Notes under the pieces: generated by a model | Told to the model about the DNA's origin: nothing | The model's input: the letters and a program-made list of their open reading frames with translations, nothing else | Databases searched by the model: none | Position numbers and translations under genes: made by a program | Part shown: in pieces, positions 22,946 through 34,900 of the stretch | How positions within the stretch are numbered: position 1 is the stretch's first letter | Layout of the letters: each line of letters begins with the position of its first letter | Assembly: GCA_021014325.1 (NCBI GenBank) | Contig: CM037472.1 | Coordinates: 24,165,063 to 24,229,062, forward strand | DNA: 64,000 nucleotides | Reading direction: 5' to 3' | DNA from: Plazaster borealis | Lineage: Eukaryota > Echinodermata > Asteroidea > Forcipulatida > Labidiasteridae

Positions 22946-23562
22946 GTCTTTGCTTCAGGCTAGCGCCTTATAAATGTAAAACATTCCTAAATGAAGTGCA
23001 TCATTGATAATTATTTAAATGCAGTGCGGTAAAGTAGACATTTTTATTTTATTTTGTTGTATGAATTAATTAGTTTTTAATTTTTTTATTTCGTTAATTT
23101 CTATTTATTTATAAATAATTTGGGGGCTTTTTTATGTATCCAGCCATTCATTTGTGCATTTGTCAATCTCATTTGACAGGGGGGGGGGGGGGTGTGGGGG
23201 ACATGTTTAAATGTGCTTAGGTAGGATTAGACCCACTACTTTTTAAGTGTGGCTCAATTGTTCAACAGACACCAATAACACATGTAGGGGTGGGATCTTG
23301 TAAGGTCCAATGCTTGTTGTCAGCACAATGTCTAAAAGATCTATCAACAATAACGATTTGGAACAAAAGTTCGAAAGAATATTTCTCTTAAAAACCCTTT
23401 ATAAATATATGATTCACAATCCATTAAATAAAGCATTTTTTTATCATGTCTATTTTATTGGTTTCGTGAGCCTTTAAGTTTTCAGAAATGTACAAGTGTC
23501 TTTTTTGTTTCCAGCTCAAATGAAACAAATTCACAGCATGAATGAAAATAATAGTTGCAAGA

Positions 23563-24012
23563 TTAAATGCAGGGTGTACCAATGAATATAAAAACTTACT
23601 TGGTAGAACACTGGAGAGCTGTTGATATTAAAAAACATTGTTCTTGAATTTTTAAACTTTTATTGGTTAATGTCAATTTTATGTAAAGCGCCTGTGAGCA
23701 TTTGTCTTTTAAATGGTTTTGGCGCTATATAAATGTTTTATTATTAAGTATTATTAGAAACGACCCCTTTGAAGTAATGTAGTTTTAGAGGAGGTAATTT
23801 TTCACTCACAAATTTGAATCTTAGAAAGGCTTCTGGCATGAAGCCTTTCTCAGGCATCTGAAAGCACACAATTCTATGCAACAAAGGTGTTTTTTCTTTT
23901 CTTTTGTGTGTGTGCAAATTTTCACAGGTTGGTTATTTTATGCATATGTTGGGATACACAAAGTGAGGATACTGGTCTTTGACAATTACCAAAAGTATAC
24001 CCTGCCTTTAAA
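23563..24012. repeat. M1 MITE interrupted by a retroelement tail
   Basis: Outer ends: TTAAATGCAGGGTGTACC and AGTATACCCTGCCTTTAAA. M1 interior lines are recognisable on both sides of an insertion at 23641-23758. The insertion reads 'gtaaagcgcctgtgagc', 'ggttttggcgctatataaat' and ends in TTATTATTAAG. This is the type of 3' tail seen in many animal LINE/SINE elements. Confidence 0.75.
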
Positions 24013-25619
24013 TATGGACACTCGGAACAACCTTCTACATGTATTGTACTGTACACTATACAGTTGAGCCAATGTGGGAAGAATATTATCAACTCTTTCT
24101 TTATACAACATCAAATATAAGAAAAATATGAAACCATCATTAGGTTATTTACTTGTTTGAATCAATGGACGGAATTAGTTACATTGAATATTTACATTTT
24201 AAGTTGTACAAGTGGATTAATCCAAAGAGGTACACTGGTTTATCCTTGTGTAGCTGTTTCTTTTGCATTTCACCAAAATATAAACACATTTTGTTAAATT
24301 CAACAAGGCATATTCTGTAAACAGAATGGAAGGGTTGAAAGATCTCAACTTTTTTGTACAAATACAAAATTTAAAAAAAATACAATAAAGGAATATCCCA
24401 TGGATGGATTAAATAAGGAACATTAACAGATTGGAAGATTTGCACATTGAATACAAGTTTAGTCTAAACATACAACCACAAAATGATTTCTCGGATCAGT
24501 TGTATAATTGTTTTCATCTATTCTACCAGCAACTGCACATACAAACAAAGTGTGTATACCAGGGGTATGTTGTTCCACTCAACAACCGCATATACTGGAA
24601 TGCGATGGACAAAAAATAAATATTTGTGAAAGTTGGCAAACGGTCTAGAGGTGTTACCAAATGTTTGCCAAAAAACAGGGACAAGCCCATGACTATTGGA
24701 CTTATCTGACCTGAACCTTACCTCAAAGGTCTTTAATTTCGTTATGTTAAGTTGTACTTGTTTACAAATCTGTTGATCGTAATTAGAAATAGAAATATTT
24801 ATTTCATTTTAAAGAGCAAACAGCTAAACATTGCCCGGCAACACTCAGAATAAACAATGATTATGGATACTGCAAAAAATGATTTTTCCGACAAATGGTT
24901 GCGAACATGCACACAGCTTTTGAATACAACGCAGTCCAGTCAAAACTATTCACATGACACACGTTTTAAGAACAGTTGTACGAACGGTCACCCAAGTGGA
25001 ATGCACCCCAGAACAGCCAAACAAAGATGCAAAATAAATGCACTTAAATGTGGAACCACTCTTCAAACATGGATATTGTAATGAGGTTGCAGTCTTAATA
25101 TATATTCATGTGTACCCAAGACTGTTTAAGCAATCCTATTGGTTGAGAGAGGCCATCACATGATCAAGTTCACATGCTTTTAAATGGCCGTTTACGACTG
25201 GCAGCAGTTGTTTAAGACCGCGTATAGCCAAACTGAACATACAATGTTGTGTGAGAGTTGACGCACATGTTTGGGCAGGCACTGATAATGCACAAACCAG
25301 TGCATGTACTCAAATATAAAATCTGTTGCGAAAACAGAATAATTGCAAAGTATGCATAAACGAAAGAGCTACACAACATGGAGCCGTATCAGTAGACTGG
25401 CTCAGGCCATGAGTGGTTGTTGATTTATATAATAAATTAATAAATTAATTAATAATTTCACAATTACAGTCAATCCTGCACCATGCAGATGATAGAGCAA
25501 AACAACATAAAACATTTATTATTCTCAATTAAATTTCCCAATTTACATTTGTTTTGTCGCAGTTGAAAGACTTTACAAGAAAATGACAACAACTTTGGCA
25601 TATCAAGACTTTAGATAGA

Positions 25620-25830
25620 CCGATAGACGCCATCTTTATTGGCTTTGATCACGTCAAGCGTTGTCTACGCAGTAAAGTGGTTCACTGACCAATCGTGCGA
25701 TAAATTTGACAGAAATCCTACGTGCCGCAGGCAATATATTTGCATAATGCATAGTTGTGCGTAAAAAAAATGACTGTCATTACCTGTAACGATGGCTGAC
25801 TTTGCACTGTTTTACGTCAAGTGGGAACTA
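25620..25830. repeat. interspersed repeat shared with 44600-44800
   Basis: Shared lines include 'gaccaatcgtgcgataaat', 'gcatagttgtgcgt', 'atggctgacttt(a/g)cactg' and 'gacgtcaag(t/g)gggaactaca'. The second copy lies in DRC7 intron 1. The type is unknown. Confidence 0.6.
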
Positions 25831-25928
25831 CATATTTATATGACGTTTATATCAACACACGGAGGCAATATCTTGAGGTTGTTGATGCATCATGGTAATG
25901 ATCTTACAGTTTTGGAGTCCCTTGGTGC

Positions 25929-28900
25929 TTAGAAGTGGTCTGATAGTCTACTGTCTGTCCTTAGTCTCTGTTCCAGAGCCATGTATTTGTGAGGAGCATT
26001 CTCCTTATGCCTGTTTTGTGAAGAAGAAGAAAACAAATATAAACATGAATTTACCCCAAATCTCTGAGAAATTCAAATTATGTTTGTTTGTTTAGATGAT
26101 CTCTTAACAAGGGAACTTGTCAAAGCTCCCACAAGGGGGATATAAACGGCTCTGGCTCTAGCTCCGTCTCGTGGCTCCGTTTGATGTTGAAATGTCATGC
26201 AAAACGTACACTGCTACAAAAATTGATGATGGAGCCCAAGTCGGAGCTAGGAAAAGACCCTCGGTGTCGTCCTTGTTTTCATTTCATTTATTAATTCTGG
26301 TTGTGGTGCCAAGGACTCTCAAAAAAGCGAACTTAATCATTATACTAGCCAAGAACCCCATTGAGAGAAGACAAAGAAGAAAAATTCAGTTTTAGATGTG
26401 GGAGAAAAACCCCAGAGAAATAATCCAGGGAAAACCCACGCAGTCAGATAGGGACTGAAACCCCAAACCACATAGTGCCCCCGGTGGGATTCGAACCGGG
26501 GACCTAGAGGTGGAAGGCGAGGAAAGATGCCACTACACCAACCCAACCGCCAGGCACTGACCTGTTTAGTCTGAGCTCCAGGATGTGAATTCTAAACATG
26601 GCTTCACTGCAGAAGGCTAGGTACTCCTCCTCATCGTCCTTGTGCATGTTCACCTGGTTCTGCTGGTACCAGTTCTGCTTCTTCTGCAGCTCTGCTGTCT
26701 CCTAAATGCAGACAATAGATAGATTGGGGGGATAAGAGTATACGAACCATGAGATCAGTGTTATAAAATGAGTCCAATTGCTTGTAAGATTATAATATAC
26801 TTCTGGTAATGAAACCAAGGATGCCTCCTAAGTGAATTTAATCACTGTAGCTCGCAAGCCTGAGGAAACCTGTAAAAACGTCTGCGATAAGTGTTCTGGA
26901 TTCTTATACGAGCACTACCAATTCTAGTACACAGGACCTAAGGCTTTATATCCAATGCAAAGGACAAACCAATTATGGTATAGTATCTTGCTCAAGTGCC
27001 ACGACAGGGACTTGAACCCACACTCTGCCGATAAGCACAAGAGCTTGAGTCCAGTGCTCTTAATCGCTCGACCAAGACACGCCCTCAAATCCAACACAAG
27101 TAGTTAAACAAAACAATTGTTTCACAAAATAGAAACAGAAACTTGTCCACCCCACCCCCATGAAAAATCTTTTTAAAACCCTAAAAACAGTATGAACGAC
27201 ACCATGTAGATACCAACATTGTTCGAGGTGACGCGACCTTGCCTCGTTTGGGCAAACTGGTGGGGAACGATTATTTTAGAAACAACGCTGCGAAGCGTCC
27301 AATAATCATCCATATTGGATTGGCACCTGTCCAATATCAAATTTTGGAGCGTCACGGCAGAAAATAATGGTTGACACATGACACTTGTTCCACTAATCAA
27401 ATGACAAGGATCTGTAAGTGCGATATATAAAATAAAATATACATATTTATCGGCACCAACCTTCTCAAAGCGAGCCTGGATGAGATTAGCCTTGTCTATA
27501 AGTCTCTGTTTGAGATCAGCTAAGCAGTCTTCTTTCAGCTTCAATGCTTGCTGTCTCATTAGTTTCTCTGGATCACCAATCTGGGCTAAGAAAGGCGCCA
27601 GGTAGTCAAGCTCCATCTCCTCCCGACGTTTCTTCTCTTCCATCTGAAGACGCTCCTGGTGGGAAGAGGAAAATAATTAGCATAACAAAAATATTCTTAG
27701 ATTGGGGGTTTTGCATTGATACAAAATAATATTAATACTGGTATATATTATGCAATTTTTTCAAGCAGGGAGCCTTTCTTGTTATTACCTCCCGTTTATC
27801 AGGGCCTAAGCATTCCTAAAACCATCTCAACTCCTTAGGAGTATGCAGCACCGGCAGCCGAATAGGCGCACATCTGTTGCTAATCATTCACATCAACAAT
27901 TTCTACCCTTGCAGGTACCCATTTACAGCTGGGTGATGAGAAGCAATGCTAGTAAAAGTGTCTTGCTTGAGGACACAAGTGTAAAGACCGGGATTCGAAC
28001 CCACACCCCTATGACTTAGCCACCAAAACTTGAGTTTGGTGCAGTAGACCGCTCGGCCATGACACACCACAGGTATCGGTAGAAATAGTTAAATAGTAGA
28101 ACGATTTAATAAATTCTACCTGAATCACCGCTGGCAGTGTTGTAGTAACATCTAATACACTTTACAAAATGATATTGTTTGCATTAACAATAAGTACAAT
28201 GCTAAATATTTAATTATAATAGATCCACAAAAACCAAAACAGTTATGATAAATAAGTGTTTGGGTCAGTAGAATTAAGAGTCAAGTGTATTTGATTATTT
28301 TTGTATTATTTTATAATGCTATATATGGCGAGACTATTTTTAAAACTTACAATCTTGACAGGGGCATGTTTTAAGTGGACCTTCTGATTAAAAAAATTAT
28401 ACTTCTGACACACTATCCTGCTGATGAGTTTTTGTGTCACACACGTGCAGTTTTTTGTTTCATGTCACCCCAAAACCGCCCATTTCATCATTCAAAAGCA
28501 TTTCTTATGACAGAAACTTATCATTCTGAGAAGACCTTGAGTCTTTGAAGAAAGTTTGTAAAAGCCAAGTTCAATTATTAAATTGTTCATGTATGAATCA
28601 TAAAAAGAAAAACTAGCTCAATGCAACTCCTATGGGCTTCTGGTAATCAGTGGAACCAGTTTGTGTGAAGTGGGCGTGGCTTACAGTGGAATTTACGTCA
28701 CACTTACGAACATACATTCCATTTTGTACATCCCTGTGGAAACATATTGCTTGTTCTTTCCTTAGTCCCTGCACATAACATCCTCCCATATACTCAGTAC
28801 ACAAAATTCCTTGTGGAGCACCCAACTCTTTAGAATTCCCCTATGGAGACCTTTTGTTCTTCCTTTTTTGTTTGTCCTCGGTCTCATTAAAGGCATCATA

Positions 28901-31900
28901 CACGTTTGGAAATTGTCAAAGATCATTGTTCTCACTTGGTGTATCCCAACATATGCATAAAATAACAAGCCTGTGAAAATTTGGGCTCAATTGGTCATTG
29001 AAGTTGCAAGAAAATGATGAAAGAAAAAACACCCTTGTTGTACAAATTTGTGTTTCAGATATAGATATAATAAAAAAAACTTTAGTTTTTTTTTTATTTT
29101 TTAGTGAGAAATTACTCAAAAAAAAAAACTTACTTCAGAGGTCGTTTTCGTTTCTCAATTTATTTATACTATCATCAACAGCTCTCTTTTTCAGTTTTAG
29201 TTTTTATTTTAATAATTTTAATTAATTTACGTATAATTAAAAACGTTTAAGGAAGCGAATATTAAAACAGGATAGACCTCTTGGCCATGTGCCCCCTCTG
29301 CAGCTGTTTTGATTATTGTTCATACTTACTCTTTCCACTCTGTGCTGTTTAGCTTTCTCATTGCGTTCTGTGTCGTAAACAGAGATGTCTAATTCAGACC
29401 GGGATTCTTCACTAATCCTGTCATTCAAAATTTCCCTGACCTGAATTCATAAGAATGGAAGGATGTGTTACTAATAATATAGTGGGCTTTAAAAACACCA
29501 GTCCACATTTTGGAGAAGAGATTGAAATTTTTATTTTATATAATAGATGTAATAAACGCATCGGGATCAGGAACATTAATTTATATATTTGTTTACCCTT
29601 ACACCATTGTCTTAACGCTACTTTGTGTGGACCTGAGAACAAAAGAGGTCCACATAAGGCATAAAAAACAAAACTGTTTATTGCCCTTTTCCGACCGACC
29701 CAAAAAATCAGAAATCCACGGTTTTTTTTTTTTTTTTTTTTTTTGTTTTTTTTAAAATTTTTTTAAATTTTTTTTATTTTTATAATTTCAATGCCCAATG
29801 CATTAATATTTAGATAAATCCTCCTTTGAATATTGAATTTTTTTTTATTTTGAATACTGTCAGAAATCACGATGAACGATGAAGTGTCTGATATTGTCTG
29901 AAACCTCAATGTTTTTATTTTTCTTTTGCTAAATTATATTGTTTTATGTTGAGAAACAACTTCATATTTTATATTTTATTTATTCATACATCAAGTTTGT
30001 GTAAGTTTATTTTTGTTTTGTATTCACCATATGAATGTATACTACTTTAAGAACATTAAAATGGTTGAAAACATCAAGTTGTGTGTATATCTACTGGGTT
30101 TTTTTCGCCTCTGACGTACTAAAAAAAACCCAGAAAAACAAAAAGCGACCGACCGACCCTCCCGATTTTTTAGCCAAAAGGGCAATAAAAAGTTTTGTTT
30201 TTTAATGCCTAATGTAGGGACTTGACAACACTATGTGGACTTACACACGTCCACACAGTGTTTTTTCCAGTGTTGAAGAATAGGATTTTCCTTAAGTGTA
30301 CTCGAAACACCACGTGGACTTACACACGTCCACACAGTGTTTTTTACAGCATTGAAGAAAAGCATTTTCCTTGAGTGTACAGAACAAATGAATGTCCACA
30401 GAGTGACTGCAACACAGAGCTGTGTGTGTGTGAGTGATAAGCACTGTATACTCTGAGCTTTTCGAGTCCCGTTGGGAAAACAAATCCAGACTAATCGGGT
30501 GGGATTTGAACCTATGACCACCGATTCTGGAGCTGGTATCTGTTGTGGAATCCTGGTTGGAAGCATCCACTTTTCACTTGGGCTTTATCTTCAAAGAAGG
30601 AGGGATTAATGATTAGTGCAAAGGGTTCATGGACAGTCACTGGTCTTGTTCAATCCAAGCTGTGCCCTGTATTCAATAACGTGTAATGCCAAACATTTAA
30701 AGCTGTAAATTACTACTTTTAGAAATATAATTTTGCAGATAAAAATTATAGAGTCAGCGACTGCAGTCAAGTTGTCCTCAAATTCAAAGCTAAATTTTTT
30801 ATTCAATTTTTATTTTGGTCACAACTTCAACTTTCAGAAAGGTCATATGGTGCACTGTAACCAATACAAATGTGTTATAAAAAGGGCCGATTCAATTGGC
30901 CCTGCCAAATACACAGTTCGAAAATTGGGCCAATAGACCATTCAAGTCTCGAGCGTATTCGGACATCTTTGGGACAACTTTGGAACCACGTACATTTCTT
31001 TAATGCGTGAAGGAAACACACTCGCGCACTTTAACGGGTCCCAATACGCGCAAGACTTGCAGTCCATTTTAATTGATTTGGGACACTGCTAGAGTTAACC
31101 GAACATTGCATAAACTTATGCGTGAGCCATATATTAAAATGTTCCTGACACTATCAGTTACGAAAAATAAATAAAAAAATAAAAATCACTGTAAAGTGGT
31201 GAGACAACTCTCAACTACACCATTAAATAGGGTTATTTATACACACGGTTAGAAGTGTTCCTCATCATCAACCCACCTCCTCTTCTGACTCTCGCACACT
31301 TGCGATTGTCTTGTCTTCCTGGTCAACAAGTGAGACCAGCAGATTGTAGACGTACAGGTCCTTGGCTGTCTTCTGATGAGGATCAACCTACAAAGTCCAA
31401 GAATAATTGGTATCAATGTGAAGGAAGAGAGAACTCAGAGACAGAGATAAAACATTAACCTTGGAAATTTATTATTACGATTGTTATTAATATTATTGTA
31501 TCTTTCTGGTAATGAAACCAAGGGACCCTCAAAAGTGCCTTGCATTGGACCCTTAGGTCTGAAGATACCTGTGTAGAGAAGACGAAGAATTGTAAGTTTT
31601 AGATGTGGAGGAAAACCCAAAACAGGGAATACCCATGCAATCACGAAGGGACTGTAACCCCAATTCACGTGCAAGGCTCTGGCCAGGGATTCGAACCAGG
31701 GTCCACAGAGGTGAAAGGCAGGGGAAGAAACCACTACACCAACCTGAATGCCTGAACCAACCTCCATAACTGAAACAATCGTTCAACTAATACCAAAGGA
31801 GCACGTCTTGCCTCCTTGGGCAAGATGGTAAGCAATAATTTGATTTTAACCCTATGGTGTATATATGAGTACCTGAAAGTGTTGAGTTGAGTACATGTCT

Positions 31901-34900
31901 GACAAGAGCTTGCATGCGCCCAAGGGACTTAATAAGTCTAATGAATGGTGCAATGGAATGGTTCTAGTGCATCAAGTTCTGATGGCTGAATCATCGGATG
32001 GTGGGTTCGATTCATGGTCATGACACTTGCATCCTCGACTCAAGGTTAAAATTACGGTTAAAACCGTAATTGCTTTCTCTAACCCCAGGTGTAGAAGTGG
32101 GAACCTACAAGGGCTGAAATAGTATTGTGTTGGATTAACCCCTGAGCACTATTATTATAAGCAGCTTTGGGTTGATGGCACCTCAGGGCGTTGAGAAAGT
32201 TTAAGAAATGGTCTAAGTATGCCTGATGAACAGGGATAATCATGTTGTGAAGTTCCTTGATTAAGCTACTAGGATATGTGCGCTATTTATAAGAACCTCA
32301 TTATTATTTTTTTTTAAATGCACGTACCTGAAAAGTGGAGGTCATATCTGGAGAGTATTGCAATATAGCTCCCTTGTCACTAGCGTTGGGTGGTTTGATG
32401 AAGTCTCTTGTGGAGGCGGTGATCTTATCGTCTTGATGGTGGAATGTTAACTGGATGCGATCCTCTGCAATCAGAAAAACAAGCTCAGCAACATCCTCCG
32501 AGGCAGATTTGGCTGTGTTGCGGTGGAAACGATCTACGATTTTCTGCATTATAAAAATCCCAATCAAGTTATTGGGACGGACCATATATGACATTAAACA
32601 GACGATTACAGGTGAACTGGAGAGGAATCGATTCATTCTCCAATGATCTCCCCAGAAAAAACAACAGATAATGAGGATAACTCAATAGAGAAAGCCAGAC
32701 GTTCAGTGTGCACTTGAGAGAACGGGTTCATTATAAACAACATGGCGCTAGGTCAAGTCAACTTCAACGTAGTTTATGTGCATAAAATAACATTATTTGT
32801 TGTGGTCTCGATTGGTCTCCAGTCCTCCCGAGACCGAGACCGAGACTTTTGCAGGCCAAGACCGAGACCGAGACCACAACAAAAGGTCTTGAGATGGTAT
32901 CGAGACCGAGACCAGGTCTCGAGACCTACAACACTGCCAGGAATACTATTGCTGCATTAAAATTGAGGTGAGGGACGGCCAAATTTTGTAGGTAATGGTA
33001 AGCAAAAACAGTTCTGAATGTATTTAAAGTTCGAGTAATAAACCACAAGTCAATTTTGTCTTTGTTCAACCCCAAATTATTTAAAATTTACCCAGCTAGT
33101 TTCCCTTGAGGTTTATTACTTAATAAAAAATTGTATCCCCCTGAAGGTGATCCCCCCGCTGCTGCTTCCCAGGTTGTATCGTCAACTTGGGTGTGATCCC
33201 TGGCCATACGGCAGTTCAGGATAAATGGCTCCTGCCTGCCACCCCCGAACAAAAATATTGACAAAATAGGGATACCGCCAACATTAGCACTAGACAGCTC
33301 AGTTGGTAGAGCGCCAGCAGGTTAATCTGGAGGTCGCAGGTTCAAGTCTAACTTTAGTCAATTTTTCATTGTTCAACTCAAACTCATTTAAAGATGTCAG
33401 TCCCAAGCAGGGTTCTCCCCAAGATTATTCAAACATGTGGGGCATTCTGGACCCAAATTCTTCAAATCTGGACCCAAATTCTTCAAAATTGGTTGAGGCA
33501 TGCTGAATTGAATCAAGGCTCTCAAAATGGTTTTTTACTTGATGTTTATGTCTGGTTTTAATAGCTCTACCATGCATTCTGGTGCATTTTAAATGGATGA
33601 TTTCAAGAGGATGATTTTAAATCTGGAAATTAAAATTTTTGAAAACTTACCAGAATCGGTCTTGGGTTTGAGCTGGGCAGGGTACTGGCAGGTTCCAGCT
33701 TTCGCTGCCTCTTTCCATACTGGACGTGTCTGTAATATTGGAAGTCATCCCGTTCTAAGAAGTGTTCGGTCATTTCCAACGGTGTCTCTTCGCGCTTCAC
33801 CAGGCCGTCTACTCGAGCATGGTGGTGGAATACCATGGTGCGGTCAGTCTCAGCACCTGGACTCCCTGCTTTGTAGGTATGCTCTGGAAGTTAACAATAG
33901 TTTGTTCGTTATTCACATCTTCCTAGAGAATGTTTCAATTCATTTATTAATTTCACAGGTAAAAACATTACAATTACATTACAAAAATTCACATAAAATA
34001 CAAAAGGCAAGAGATATCAAAATATAAACAGCTGATTACAAAATACGGTAAACATTCCAAAGACAGGACAATAGCACACCTGAAGGATTACAAAAAAGTA
34101 AACTTAATTACTGTCTAGTTGCTTTCCAAATGCCATTAGACAAAAAAGAATCCAAAAACCACACCACCACAAAGAAAAGAAAACAACAAAAATTCTACTA
34201 GAACAAGTTTTTTTACCACTACGAAGCACTAAAAAAAAAATATAAAAAAAATACACAACTTGGTTGAGATAATATCTACAGCAACACCAAAATTTGAACT
34301 GCACCAAGGATTGAGCCCAATTTCATAGACCTGCTTCAAAGCAGAAACTATTTTCTTTTGAGCAAAAACAAACAGGATACCAGTCACAGATGGTACATGT
34401 GACATGGTATTTGGGCCGGTAACCTTATTCTGGTTAGCATATTGATTTTGTTGTGCTAGCTACAATTTGTGCTTAAGGAGCTCCATGAAACAAGGCTCAG
34501 CTTTTAATCTTCTACTTAGTATTGTATAATGGAGCCTTTGAGTTTCATTTTTTCATTTCACAGTTAAAAACATTAAAATAACAGTACAAAAATATACATA
34601 AAAATACAAAAGAGGTATAAAAATATAAAAAGGCAGGTTACACAATATGGTATACATTCCGAAGACGGGACAATAGCACACCTGAAGGATTACAACAAAG
34701 TAAACTTAATTACTGTCTTGTTGCTTTCCAAATGCCATTAGACAAAAATCAATCAAAAAGCCATAACATCACATAGAATTAATGAAATAATACAAATTGC
34801 ACTAAACCATTATAAAGAAAAGAAATCCAAAGTTGAATTGGAAAAGACCCAAACCCCAAAAGAGCAACCCCTTTCGAGCAGTTGTTTGCAATTTTACCGG

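Larger units (their letters stand above)
20600..25900. other. convergent intergenic region between the ARM-TIR-SAM gene and DRC7
   Basis: No coding exon was recognised. It holds two M1 MITEs (21031-21372, 23563-24012), a SINE-C (21371-21750), a pogo-like MITE (22483-22685), a foldback MITE (22721-22945) and a G-run (23180-23192). The DRC7 3' UTR must lie at its right end; TTTATT (AATAAA on the minus strand) at 25635-25640 and 25515-25520 are candidate polyadenylation signals. Confidence 0.6.

Noticed and set aside
32304..32636. 110-codon minus-strand frame as a separate gene
   Set aside because: It is DRC7 exon 10 (32543-32328) extended into flanking introns.
33593..34027. 144-codon plus-strand frame
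   Set aside because: It is the antisense shadow of DRC7 exon 9 (33883-33651) plus flanking intron.
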